Origin: Clostridiales bacterium FE2011
Lineage (GTDB): Bacteria > Bacillota > Clostridia > Christensenellales > Aristaeellaceae
DNA length: 64,000 nt
NCBI GenBank assembly: GCA_017569305.1
Contig: CP069418.1
Span: 62,001 to 126,000, forward strand
Reading direction: 5' to 3'
The position numbers and the translations under genes are program-made. Each line of letters starts with the position of its first letter. Positions within the stretch are counted from its first letter, which is position 1. Of this stretch, positions 50,790-59,793 are shown piece by piece. Under the pieces are notes generated by a model. It was given only the letters and a program-made list of their open reading frames with translations, was not told the origin of the DNA and ran no database searches.

Positions 50790-51509
50790 TTACAGACCCA
50801 GCGGCTTACTTTTCGGAGTACCGGCTTTTCGAGGATAAATGGAGGCGGTATGCTGAATCTTTCTGACCGGCAGGATCATGTGATCCCAGTCCCGTCCGTG
50901 CACGGAACCTTCCACCGGCATCTCAATCCTGCCGCCAAGCAAATGTGCAGCCTTTCTTCCGCTTTCAAGCTCATTTTTCAGTGCGGGACCTTTCCAGCAG
51001 AGCGCGCATCCGTCCACTGCCACATACGGCAGCAGATATTCACACAGAACATTCATCGGTGCCACAGCCCGTGCTGCAGCAATATCGAACTGTTCCCTCA
51101 GCTCTTTTTTTCTTGCACCGTCCTCAGCCCTGGCGTGTACAAGGGTAATGTTTGTTGTATCGCTTTTCTCACCCACTGTCTCCAGGAACGACAGTCTCTT
51201 CTGTTGTGAATCCAGCAGCGTTACTTTCATTTCCGGGCAGGCCATGGCCAGCACAAGTCCCGGGAATCCCGCACCTGTACCGACATCAATCAGTTTTTCA
51301 CTGCCCCTGATCAGGCCCGTTTTCAGCACAATCAGACTGTCAATAAAGTGCTTATCAACAGTTTCCTCATCATCTGTCACAGCCGTCAGATCCATTCTGC
51401 TGTTCCATTCACGGAGCAGTTCCAGATACAGGTACAGCTTTTCAGGCAAATCTTCCCTGAACGGCACTTCATTCAGTTCCAGCCGCGTTTTGATTTCTTT
51501 GCTGTTCAT
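50790..51509 (-). CDS. rsmG: 16S rRNA (guanine-527-N7)-methyltransferase
   Basis: Methylates G527 of 16S rRNA; loss gives low-level streptomycin resistance in several bacteria. The family has the HFIDSL motif near residue 72 and the SAM loop DVGTGAGFPGL near 95; both are present. 239 residues. GGAG seven bases upstream of the ATG. It is usually beside mnmG and the parAB genes near the origin; here ydcF, radC and an alcohol dehydrogenase separate it from mnmE. Confidence 0.95.
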   Translation of the reverse strand: MNSKEIKTRLELNEVPFREDLPEKLYLYLELLREWNSRMDLTAVTDDEETVDKHFIDSLIVLKTGLIRGSEKLIDVGTGAGFPGLVLAMACPEMKVTLLDSQQKRLSFLETVGEKSDTTNITLVHARAEDGARKKELREQFDIAAARAVAPMNVLCEYLLPYVAVDGCALCWKGPALKNELESGRKAAHLLGGRIEMPVEGSVHGRDWDHMILPVRKIQHTASIYPRKAGTPKSKPLGL

Positions 51510-51513
51510 ACAC

Positions 51514-52146
51514 TTACTCCAACGGTAGATGAAGATACTTTACTGCCCAGTATTTACACCATGAAAGTGCTTCCCTCGCATGATTCCGCAGCCAGTATTC
51601 GGGTTTGCATGGGCTGCCAAGTCCACATGCCTCGTAGCCAAGATCCTTTGCCAGCGCAAGCGCGCGCGGAACGTGATAGTCGCTTGTTACAATCAGGACC
51701 TTCCGGACGTCTGGAATACTCTTCAGGAGCGCCGCGGCATTTTTCAGGTTCTGATTTGTATTGAAGGATTCAGGATCCGTGAGGATATCAGTCTCCGGAA
51801 CGCCTTTCTCCATCAGGTACTTTTTCATGGCTTCTGCTTCAGTAACCGGCTCGTCCCTGCCCTGCGCGCCGCAGACAACAACAGGCACCGCTTTACGTCC
51901 GTATGCTTCACAGGCGGCGTCCAGCCTCCAGCTGAGCTGAACATTGGGCGTTCCGTCCTTCTTTACCTGTGCGCCCAGAACGATGATAGCATCATAACTG
52001 TCCTTTTCCGGCACAGTTGTCTGCACGCTCCTTTCATTGATACAAACATATCCGATAATACCTGTATAAGCTACCACCGCCAGCGTAACAAGCAGGATGA
52101 TGATCCTGGCCGGCAATGGCAGCAGGTGTTTCCTTTTCCCTTTCAT
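51514..52146 (-). CDS. YdcF/SanA-type DUF218 membrane protein
   Basis: 210 residues: basic start, one membrane helix (about 12-32), then an extracytoplasmic DUF218 domain. Markers are DAIIVLGAQVKKDGTPN near residue 48, a conserved GAQGRDEPVTEAEAMKKYL near 92 and VTSDYHVPRAL near 153. Members such as SanA affect envelope permeability to vancomycin; the biochemical activity is not firmly known. It lies between rsmG and radC, with gaps under five bases. Confidence 0.86.
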   Translation of the reverse strand: MKGKRKHLLPLPARIIILLVTLAVVAYTGIIGYVCINERSVQTTVPEKDSYDAIIVLGAQVKKDGTPNVQLSWRLDAACEAYGRKAVPVVVCGAQGRDEPVTEAEAMKKYLMEKGVPETDILTDPESFNTNQNLKNAAALLKSIPDVRKVLIVTSDYHVPRALALAKDLGYEACGLGSPCKPEYWLRNHAREALSWCKYWAVKYLHLPLE

Positions 52147-52149
52147 GCT

Positions 52150-52851
52150 TTACCTGCCTTTTATTCTGTAATCAATGTCTCCGTGCTGAATCATGCTGTA
52201 CGTCCTGTCTCCCGCCACAATAATATGATCCAGCACCAGAATGCCCACGCCGTTCAGCAACCTCTGCAGCTGGATGGTGGAAGATATATCCTCTGGGGAC
52301 GGGGCACAGGTTCCTCCTGGATGATTGTGACACAGCAATACGCTGTGCGCGTTATAGTTCAGCGCGGTTTCCATAACCATCCGCGGATAGGCTGAAACCT
52401 CACTCAATGAACCTTCGGAAATTTTCCGCCGGCCAAGGACATTGCACTTGGCATTCAGGGAGATGACATAAAACCGTTCTGTACGTTCTCCAGCCAGAAT
52501 GGAAAGGCAATAATTCTCCGCTTCCCTGCTGTTGCCGATCTTCTGCGGCTCGGTCATGGCGCATCTGTGCCATACTCTGGTCAGCGGAACAACCATGCTG
52601 ATCAGCGTTGCCTGCTGTTCTCCGATCCCATTCACCTGCATCAGCTGTTCCGGTCTGGCTTCCAGAACCCCTTTCAGGCTGCCGAACTGATCAAGCAGCT
52701 CATGCGCCAGCGGATTGGTATCTCCTCTGGTTTTGGAATAAAAAAGAAGGAGTTCAAGGATCTGATGATCTTCGAAATTCTCAAATCCTTTGTCGTGAAT
52801 AAACCGTTCCCTCATTCGTTCCCGATGACCGGCATGAATGTTGTCTTCCAT
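52150..52851 (-). CDS. radC: RadC/JAB1-domain protein
   Basis: 233 residues with an N-terminal UPF0758 helical part (GHRERMRERF near residue 6) and a C-terminal JAMM metalloprotease-like motif, HNHPGGTCAPS near 172 with the distal aspartate in SPEDIS. Despite the name, a direct DNA repair role is not supported in general. ATG 52851 is chosen because GGGAGGG lies seven bases upstream; the frame to 52890 lies inside the dehydrogenase gene. Confidence 0.9.
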   Translation of the reverse strand: MEDNIHAGHRERMRERFIHDKGFENFEDHQILELLLFYSKTRGDTNPLAHELLDQFGSLKGVLEARPEQLMQVNGIGEQQATLISMVVPLTRVWHRCAMTEPQKIGNSREAENYCLSILAGERTERFYVISLNAKCNVLGRRKISEGSLSEVSAYPRMVMETALNYNAHSVLLCHNHPGGTCAPSPEDISSTIQLQRLLNGVGILVLDHIIVAGDRTYSMIQHGDIDYRIKGR

Positions 52852-52853
52852 CT

Positions 52854-53990
52854 TTATTCCCTCCCGTAGTATCTCCAGATATCCAGGCACGCCTGCTTTT
52901 CATTGGCCCTGGGGAGTATCATGGCCCTGCGGTAGATTTGTTTGATTTCTTCTTTTGTCATTTTCACCGGATGATTGTTAAGCCGTTCTGTATTAACAGA
53001 GCAAGCCAGTTCCTCCAGCACAGCTTCGTCGGGCACAGGCGGAATCAGCATCTCCAGATCATACAGGATGCCCTTCAGCAGTTTGGGACCCATTCTTATA
53101 TCTCCAAGGCGCATCTTTGTACTCAGATCTTTCAGGATGTCCTGCATCTCCTCCTTGTCCTGCATTGATTCCCAAAGAACAGGAAGCGTCAGAAAACAGG
53201 CGTGTCCATGTGCCAGTCCCATTTTCTTGGTAATCATATAAGACATGGCGTGCGCTGCAGTAGTACGCGTAATCTGAATGGCTTTGCCGCTCTGATAGCT
53301 GGCATCCAGCATCTCTTCGGCCGCATGCAGATCGCCTTCAAGATAGGCTTTCAGATTGTCCAGCACACCGATGATCGCAAGAAACGCATGCACTTTACTG
53401 TCATCATTCGCTCCGCGGCTCCAGTAGCTTTCTATGCCCTGGGACAGCGCATCAAGGGCACAGGATTTTTTATGATACAGCGGCAGTGAGTCCAGCAGCG
53501 ACGCATCCAGTATCACGCCGTCCGGCCGGAGCGACGGATGATTCAGGCTGACCTTGTTTCCATTAACATAAGCCACCGCAATCTGGGTTGCCTCAGAGCC
53601 TGTGCCCGCCGTACCCGGAACAGCGATATGATGGCAGATGGCACTGCCTTCAAGTCTGCCGCTGATCACGTCTTCCTCGCTTTTTGCATTCAGACGGGCC
53701 TTGATGGCTTTGGCGGTATCAATGCTGGATCCGCCTCCGACAGAAATCAGACCGTCGCAGTGCTCTTTGGTATACAGACCGGCTCCTTCTTCACTGTCCT
53801 TCAGATCCGGATTTGAATGAAATCCGGTATATACGGGTGCTGAAAGCAGCCAGGGGTTTTTCTTCAGGAGGGTGCCGGTCAGCGGTTCCATACCGACAAT
53901 GAGCGGCTTTTGGATACCCAGCTTCTGACATAATTCAGGTAGTTTTTTCAGGCTTTCCCTGCCCCTGATTACTTTCTGATAATCATTCAT
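52854..53990 (-). CDS. Iron-containing alcohol dehydrogenase
   Basis: Group III metal-dependent dehydrogenase reducing an aldehyde or ketone with NAD(P)H, 378 residues. NAD-binding GGGSSIDTAKAI near residue 84; GTAGTGSEAT near 130; an ALDALSQGIESYW metal-site region near 184 and a further HAMSYMITKKMGLAHGHAC near 240. Group assignment is clear, substrate is not. GGAGGAG precedes the ATG. Its place between mnmE and radC is unusual and not explained by function. Confidence 0.9.
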   Translation of the reverse strand: MNDYQKVIRGRESLKKLPELCQKLGIQKPLIVGMEPLTGTLLKKNPWLLSAPVYTGFHSNPDLKDSEEGAGLYTKEHCDGLISVGGGSSIDTAKAIKARLNAKSEEDVISGRLEGSAICHHIAVPGTAGTGSEATQIAVAYVNGNKVSLNHPSLRPDGVILDASLLDSLPLYHKKSCALDALSQGIESYWSRGANDDSKVHAFLAIIGVLDNLKAYLEGDLHAAEEMLDASYQSGKAIQITRTTAAHAMSYMITKKMGLAHGHACFLTLPVLWESMQDKEEMQDILKDLSTKMRLGDIRMGPKLLKGILYDLEMLIPPVPDEAVLEELACSVNTERLNNHPVKMTKEEIKQIYRRAMILPRANEKQACLDIWRYYGRE

Positions 53991-54014
53991 AGAGGTGTCT
54001 CCTCCGGTCCTTTT

Positions 54015-55373
54015 TCATTTTCCGACACAGAATTGTGAAAAAACCCTGTCCAGCAGTTTTTCATCTGCGCTGTCGCCGGTAATCTCGCTCAATGCAGCCT
54101 GGGCTGCCTGCAGATCCGTTGCTGCCACGTCGGGCGTATAGGAATCCAATGTCTTTTCCGCATCCCTGAGATGTCTGACAGCCCGTCTGACTGCATCCAG
54201 GTGTCTCGGTTGTGTCACAGCCTGCTGATCCGATACCTGGACATAACGTGCCAGAAAGTCCCGCAGAGGCTGCAGGCTCTCCTGATCCAGTGCTGATACC
54301 GTCATACAGGTCATATCCTGGCGAATGTCATGAATATCCTCCTCTGTAATCTCCTGCGGAAGATCCGTTTTGTTGATCACAACGGCGCCTTCCCCGCTGA
54401 AACTTCTCAGCAGTTCCAGATCATCGGCTCCAAGCGGCTGCGAACCATCCAGGATCAGCAGCGATGCATCCGCTTCCCTTCTGGCCTTTTCACTTCTTTC
54501 CACGCCGATTCTTTCCACAGGATCATTGGTTTCATGGATTCCTGCCGTGTCTGTCAGCTGAACCCGGAATCCATTCAGCGTCATTTCTCCGTGTACGGTA
54601 TCCCTCGTGGTTCCCGGTATATTTGTTACAATCGCCCGGTCTTCGCCCAGTAAAGCGTTCAGGAGGCTGCTTTTGCCGACATTCGGCCGACCGATCAGTG
54701 CAACCTGAAGCCCCTGGTAGATCAGACGGGAGGCATGCTCATCCATTGCTTTCTCCAGGCCGTCGATGAGCTTTTCCAGGCCTTCCTTCAGTGATCCGGC
54801 ACCCTCTTCATCAGAGATTTCTTCCGGATAGTCAATACATGCTGCCAGTCCTGCCTGTAATCCATATAATTCATCTGAAAACTTCCGGACAAAGGAGGAG
54901 GCTCCGCCGTTCAGCTGTCTGACAGCCGCCCTGTGCTCCTGTTCGCCCCGGGCCGATATCAGTTCCATGACCGATTCCGCCTGGCTCAGATCCACACGTC
55001 CGTTCAGGAAAGCCCTGCGTGTAAATTCACCTGCTTCCGCCAGCCTTGCGCCGGCTTTCAGGCACAGTTCCAGGGCTTTGTTGATCACATAACGGCCGCC
55101 ATGCAGCTGTATTTCAGCAACATCTTCCCGTGTATAGCTCCTGGGCGCTCTCATGATAACGGCCATACATTCATCGATGATCTGTTCGCCGTCAGTCAGT
55201 TTCCCGTATACCAGTCTGTGCGATTCGGGAATTGCCTGGTTTTTTCCAGCCGGTCTGAAAACGCGCATCAGGATTGCTGCTGCATCGGGACCGCTCATGC
55301 GTATAATTCCGATGCCGCCCGTTCCGGGTGCTGTGGCTATGGCAGCTATGGTATCATGCAAGCTCATCGTCAT
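54015..55373 (-). CDS. mnmE: tRNA modification GTPase MnmE
   Basis: With MnmG, installs the (carboxymethyl)aminomethyl group at U34 of tRNA. N-terminal folate-binding domain (residues 1-120), helical domain with inserted G domain: [16 protein letters not shown] near 227, DTAGIHET near 273 and NKTD near 337. It ends in the invariant FCVGK cluster, whose cysteine is catalytic. 452 residues. ATG 55373 overlaps the rpe stop; ATG 55367 (MSLHD) is equally likely. Confidence 0.97.
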   Translation of the reverse strand: MTMSLHDTIAAIATAPGTGGIGIIRMSGPDAAAILMRVFRPAGKNQAIPESHRLVYGKLTDGEQIIDECMAVIMRAPRSYTREDVAEIQLHGGRYVINKALELCLKAGARLAEAGEFTRRAFLNGRVDLSQAESVMELISARGEQEHRAAVRQLNGGASSFVRKFSDELYGLQAGLAACIDYPEEISDEEGAGSLKEGLEKLIDGLEKAMDEHASRLIYQGLQVALIGRPNVGKSSLLNALLGEDRAIVTNIPGTTRDTVHGEMTLNGFRVQLTDTAGIHETNDPVERIGVERSEKARREADASLLILDGSQPLGADDLELLRSFSGEGAVVINKTDLPQEITEEDIHDIRQDMTCMTVSALDQESLQPLRDFLARYVQVSDQQAVTQPRHLDAVRRAVRHLRDAEKTLDSYTPDVAATDLQAAQAALSEITGDSADEKLLDRVFSQFCVGK

Positions 55374-56041
55374 TCATCCGCCGTCCTGTCCTGCTGCTTC
55401 CCCGCAGGAATCCGGTGCAGCCTTCTGATGCATGCCGCCATATCGCTGTTGCGGAAAAGAGCAGTTCCCATCACAGCAACAGTCAGTCCATTGGCAGCAA
55501 GCATTTCAATATTGTCTTCCCGGATCCCGCCGTCCGCTTCTATTTCCCCGGTATAGCCGGAATCACTCAGGCGCCGTATCTTGCCGATAACACGCGCATC
55601 CAGTTTCTGTCCTCCGAATCCTGGTTCAACCGTCATCATCAGCACAAGATCCGTCAGGTCAATATACGGCTGAATCAGTTCAATCTCCGAATTCGGTTTC
55701 AGGGCTATTCCGGCCATGCGTCCTCGATTCCGGATTTTTGTCAGCATTCCCGGGATATCCGCATCGATTTCCGCATGAATAGTCAGGCAGGAAGCTCCCG
55801 CATCCAGGAATGCATCCAGCAGCGTTTCCGGATGGTCCATCATCAGGTGAACATCCAGCGGCAGATCGGTAACTTCACGCAGTCTGCGGACTGTATCGAC
55901 AGAATAAGCGAGATTCGGAACAAAATGAGCGTCCATAACGTCCACATGAATCCAGTCACATCCGGCTTTTTCTGCTGCCCTTATATCTTTCTCAAGATTC
56001 AACGGGTCAGCAGCCAGTATACTGGGCGCAATCTTAATCAT
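55370..56041 (-). CDS. rpe: Ribulose-phosphate 3-epimerase
   Basis: Interconverts ribulose 5-phosphate and xylulose 5-phosphate, feeding the split transketolase. IAPSILAADPLNLEKD at residue 3, HVDVMDAHFVPN near 31, HLMMDHPE near 66 and VEPGFGGQK near 139 cover the metal site and phosphate loop. 223 residues from ATG 56041 with GGAGGG upstream; the frame reaches 56203 but overlaps rsgA without a site. The rsgA-rpe order is conserved in Bacillota. Confidence 0.96.
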   Translation of the reverse strand: MIKIAPSILAADPLNLEKDIRAAEKAGCDWIHVDVMDAHFVPNLAYSVDTVRRLREVTDLPLDVHLMMDHPETLLDAFLDAGASCLTIHAEIDADIPGMLTKIRNRGRMAGIALKPNSEIELIQPYIDLTDLVLMMTVEPGFGGQKLDARVIGKIRRLSDSGYTGEIEADGGIREDNIEMLAANGLTVAVMGTALFRNSDMAACIRRLHRIPAGKQQDRTADE

Positions 56042-56960
56042 ATCTGTCCCTCCAAACTGTTTTAGCCTCCGCAAGCAATTCCCTGTAACGTTCAAGTCTG
56101 CCGGGACTGATTTCGCCATTTTCCGCTGCCGCAGTGACTGCGCATCCCGGTTCCCGGTCATGCAGGCATTCCCTGAATCTGCACTTTCCCTCATAAGGGG
56201 CAAATTCAGGATACCGGTTTTTCAGTTCTCCCGGATCCAGTGCATTTTCTGCTTCCAGCAGGTTAAAACCCGCTGTATCCATTACGCGGATACCATTTTT
56301 CTCGATCAGTTCCGTATGCCTTGTTGTGTTCTTTCCCCTGGCTATCTTTCTGGAGATCGTTCCTGTTTCCAGCTCCAGATCCAGCAGCGCATTCAGCGTG
56401 GTACTCTTTCCGGCGCCGCTTTGGCCCGTAAAGCAGCACAGTTCAGAACCTGTCAGGGCTTTCCGGAGCTGCTCCAGTCCTTCTCCGGTTTTTGCGCTTA
56501 TGGGAATCACCTGTATTCCGGCAGAATGGTATTCTTTTCTCATCTGTTCCGCCATATCCGGATTCAGATCACATTTGTTGACGACAAGCAGGATATCCAT
56601 CCCCTGTGCATAGGCCCGGGATATCTGACGGTCCACAAGCAGCAGATCCGGTTCAGGTACCGGCGCTGTCATGATCACAAGCTTTGTGACGTTGGCAACA
56701 GGCGGTCTGAGGCACTCTGTTTTACGCGGCAGTATTTCCTCCAGCCAACCGTGTTCTTCTCCCTGACCCGGAGAAAACAGCACTTCGTCACCGACCAGCG
56801 GCGAAATGCCGTCCCGTCTGAATTTCTTCTTGCACCGGAGCGTATATTCCTGGTGTGCGCTGTCCCGAACCGTATAAAAACTGCCGATTCCCCTGATCAG
56901 CGTACCCCTTTTCAGCAGACTGTCCGCCCTGTTTGATTCGTTGATTTCGTTATTGTTCAT
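56034..56960 (-). CDS. rsgA: Small ribosomal subunit biogenesis GTPase RsgA
   Basis: Circularly permuted GTPase for late 30S maturation. Order of motifs confirms the permutation: NKCD (G4) near residue 127, then GQSGAGKST (G1) near 182, then DTAGF (G3) near 229. A zinc-knuckle follows (CRFRECLHDREPGC near 255-270). N-terminal OB fold. 308 residues. It overlaps rpe by eight bases and follows prkC by five. Confidence 0.95.
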   Translation of the reverse strand: MNNNEINESNRADSLLKRGTLIRGIGSFYTVRDSAHQEYTLRCKKKFRRDGISPLVGDEVLFSPGQGEEHGWLEEILPRKTECLRPPVANVTKLVIMTAPVPEPDLLLVDRQISRAYAQGMDILLVVNKCDLNPDMAEQMRKEYHSAGIQVIPISAKTGEGLEQLRKALTGSELCCFTGQSGAGKSTTLNALLDLELETGTISRKIARGKNTTRHTELIEKNGIRVMDTAGFNLLEAENALDPGELKNRYPEFAPYEGKCRFRECLHDREPGCAVTAAAENGEISPGRLERYRELLAEAKTVWRDRYD

Positions 56961-56965
56961 CTTTT

Positions 56966-58849
56966 TTACCGTTCGATTACAAAAGGCTCTTGGGGTTCAT
57001 CATCCTGGTAAACCGTACAGGTATATGTCCTTTCGTCCGGCAGGTTCAGCATAATTGTCTGCTGCCTTTCCAGGTCCGCAGGATACAGGTGCTGGTATAC
57101 TTCATACTCAACGTCAGAGCCTTCAGCTTTCAGCGTTACCCGGACATTGATATCCTTGCTCTCTTCTTTCAGCTGTATGGTTATTTCCTTGCTGGAAGCA
57201 TCAGTAAGATAGCGGAAAACATTGACTGAAACGATATCATCCAGCATAGCGTCGGTATTTTCCGCAGGGGACTGTGAAGACACCTTGCCATGCTCCTTGG
57301 CATTGCGGGTATCCACAATGTTCAGCGTGGATCCCATCCGCAGCCCGGTCTGTTTCAGCAGTTCCTCGGCGTCCGCAAGGGTCATATAGGCCAGCTTGGG
57401 CACAGTAACCTTTCCGCCGCTGATTGTCAGGTTCACCGTGGTATCCTTGCTGACTTTCTCATTGGCCGCCGGTTCCTGGGAAACCACTGTATTGACTTCA
57501 TAATCTGCGTTAATGATCTTCTGAATCGTCAGAATCAGACCCATGTTCTTGACGACAGTCTTCGCATCCTCCACATTCATTCCCCTCAGATCAGGCATAT
57601 CCACCTGTGAGGGACCGCTGGATACGGACAGGATGACATTGTCGCCTTTTTGTTTTGTAGCATTTTCCTCCGGGCTCTGCCTGAAAACGACATTGGCTTT
57701 TACTTCATTATTACTGAAGTACATTTCAGTAAAAGTAAGCCCTTCTCTTGTGAGGATTTCTTCAGCCTCCCTCACGTCCATACCGATCACAAAGGGTACC
57801 GTTGCTGTGGTCACAACCCTCCGGAATATTGCTGTTATGCCGAAATACAGTCCTGTAACCAGCAAAAGTCCAAGAAGTACCGTTGTCACCGCGGTCCTTG
57901 TTTTCCGCCTTTTTTCATTCCCGATGCGGTTTCTTCCCGTATCGGGATTGGCCTTGATGCTTTCGTCCTTGATCTGGGGCTTCGGCTGCTGAACCTCAAA
58001 TTCCTTGGCCGGGAACGCCTGCCTTTCCGGCCTGTTCTCCAGCGCAAGGCGGATATCCGCAGCCATATCCCTTGCGGTCTGATACCTCAGTGCCGGATTC
58101 TTTTCCATCGCTTTCATACAGACCCGCACCAGGGCCGGAGGAACATCAGGCGCCAGGTTCTGTATCGGAATAGGCGTGGCATGAAGATGCTGCATTGCAA
58201 CCGCCACCGGATTGTCTCCGTCATAAGGGACACGTCCCGTCAGCATTTCATAGAGAACAATTCCTGTTGAGTATATATCGCTGGTCGCATTCGCGCCTTC
58301 TCCGCGTGCCTGTTCCGGTGAAAAATAGTGAACAGACCCCATGACATTATCGCCTTTTGTCAGTGTGGAGCTGTTTGCGATACGGGCAATACCGAAATCC
58401 GCCACTTTTATATGTCCGTCTGCATGAACCAGAATATTCTGCGGTTTGATATCACGGTGCACAATACCGTTACGGTGGGCATGTTCAAGGGCGCTCAGGA
58501 TACGGATTGCAATCTGGCCTGCGAGGGCAGGATTCAGTTTGCCGCGCTCCTGGATAACGCTTTTCAGCGTTTTGCCCTGAACGTACTCCATAACCAGATA
58601 CCGGTTATCCCCGTCCATACCGACATCCAGCAGATTAACAATATTGTGATGGGTCATCTTGCTGGCCGCTTCCGCTTCACGCTGGAAACGTCCGATAAAC
58701 TCACTGTCTTCATTGTATTCCGGGCGAAGAACTTTCACTGCTACGTTGTGTCCGGTTCTCAGGTCCACTGCGCGGTACACAATGGCCATACCGCCCATGC
58801 CGATCTGTTCTGTAAGCCGGTATCTGTTTGCCAGTATCTTTTCTTTCAC
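56966..58849 (-). CDS. prkC: Serine/threonine protein kinase with PASTA repeats (PrkC type)
   Basis: Transmembrane kinase sensing cell-wall fragments or lipid II. Kinase domain residues 10-270 with GMGGMAIVY, VAVK, HRDIKPQN and DFG; one membrane helix near 316-337; three PASTA repeats near 345-410, 411-478 and 479-545. A further beta-rich segment (about 546-627) follows the repeats, longer than typical PrkC tails. GTG start 58849 overlaps the phosphatase TGA (GTGA), with GGAGGTGA upstream. Its partner phosphatase is encoded immediately upstream. Confidence 0.95.
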   Translation of the reverse strand: MKEKILANRYRLTEQIGMGGMAIVYRAVDLRTGHNVAVKVLRPEYNEDSEFIGRFQREAEAASKMTHHNIVNLLDVGMDGDNRYLVMEYVQGKTLKSVIQERGKLNPALAGQIAIRILSALEHAHRNGIVHRDIKPQNILVHADGHIKVADFGIARIANSSTLTKGDNVMGSVHYFSPEQARGEGANATSDIYSTGIVLYEMLTGRVPYDGDNPVAVAMQHLHATPIPIQNLAPDVPPALVRVCMKAMEKNPALRYQTARDMAADIRLALENRPERQAFPAKEFEVQQPKPQIKDESIKANPDTGRNRIGNEKRRKTRTAVTTVLLGLLLVTGLYFGITAIFRRVVTTATVPFVIGMDVREAEEILTREGLTFTEMYFSNNEVKANVVFRQSPEENATKQKGDNVILSVSSGPSQVDMPDLRGMNVEDAKTVVKNMGLILTIQKIINADYEVNTVVSQEPAANEKVSKDTTVNLTISGGKVTVPKLAYMTLADAEELLKQTGLRMGSTLNIVDTRNAKEHGKVSSQSPAENTDAMLDDIVSVNVFRYLTDASSKEITIQLKEESKDINVRVTLKAEGSDVEYEVYQHLYPADLERQQTIMLNLPDERTYTCTVYQDDEPQEPFVIER

Positions 58850-59787
58850 TGCGGAGTCACCTCCTCCGGGGTTTCTCCTTCAGCCGAGGATTCTGCTTTT
58901 TCCTCTTCATCCGTCTCTTCCGTCTTTTCTGCACAGGAAACACATTCTGTATCATCCTGTATAAGCACCAGTGAGATATTATCCTTTCCGCCGCCCCTCA
59001 AGGCTGCCTGCAGCAGTTCCTCTGCCGCTTCTTCCAGGTTCTCCCCGGCCATCAGGCTGATCAGTTCATCCGTGCTGACCATGCCGTGAAGCCCGTCGGA
59101 GCACACAAGCCACCGGTCGCCCTTTCTGCGGTCATGTGTATACATGTCAAGTTCGATATTCGCCTCTGTGCCCACAGCCCGCGTGATATAATTGCGCATC
59201 GGATGACAGGCGGCCTGTTCTTCGGTGAGTACGCCTTTCCGAACCATGTCAGCCACCATGGAATGATCATTGGTGATTTGTGTCAGCACGCCGTCCCGGA
59301 ACAAATACGCCCTGCTGTCTCCAACCTGCCCGATCAGCATTTCTTCCTTTGTCGGCCACAGAACAGTCAATGTTGTTCCCATTCCGGATAAGGAGGAATT
59401 GACTTCCTGCTGTTCCCACAGTTCCCGGTTCACTTTCTGTACGGCTTCTTCCAGCTTTTCCCTGCCCGGTTTGCTGTCCTTCGTTTCGCGCAGCAATCCG
59501 TCCCTCAGGCCGGCAGAAGCGATTTCACCGCCTTTATGGCCGCCCATACCGTCTGCGACCCCTGCCAGTCCGTTTCCAAGAATCACCGCATCCTGATTGT
59601 TTTTGCGCAGCCGGCCTACGTCTGTACGCCAGGCGCAGGAAAGCACACCCTGTTCCTCGGAGAAGTCAACGGACATCACCGGTGTTTCTTCAATCTGCGT
59701 TTTTTCGGTTTCAACGGCTTGGGGTTCTTCCCTTTCAATCCCCCGCATCCGTTGAATAACTGTTCCTTTCAGGTTGAACTTGCGCAT
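58846..59787 (-). CDS. stp: PP2C-type protein phosphatase (Stp/PrpC)
   Basis: Manganese-dependent phosphatase that reverses PrkC signalling. Core motifs TDVGRLRKNNQDA near residue 55, GVADGMGGHKGGE near 77, GMGTTLT near 135 and SDGLHGM near 205 are intact. An unusual N-terminal extension of about 50 residues (KGTVIQRMRG, then acidic) precedes the core, and an acidic tail of about 30 residues ends the 313-residue protein; standard Stp is about 250. ATG 59787 is accepted, with no better internal start. Confidence 0.94.
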   Translation of the reverse strand: MRKFNLKGTVIQRMRGIEREEPQAVETEKTQIEETPVMSVDFSEEQGVLSCAWRTDVGRLRKNNQDAVILGNGLAGVADGMGGHKGGEIASAGLRDGLLRETKDSKPGREKLEEAVQKVNRELWEQQEVNSSLSGMGTTLTVLWPTKEEMLIGQVGDSRAYLFRDGVLTQITNDHSMVADMVRKGVLTEEQAACHPMRNYITRAVGTEANIELDMYTHDRRKGDRWLVCSDGLHGMVSTDELISLMAGENLEEAAEELLQAALRGGGKDNISLVLIQDDTECVSCAEKTEETDEEEKAESSAEGETPEEVTPQ

Positions 59788-59793
59788 CTGTCC

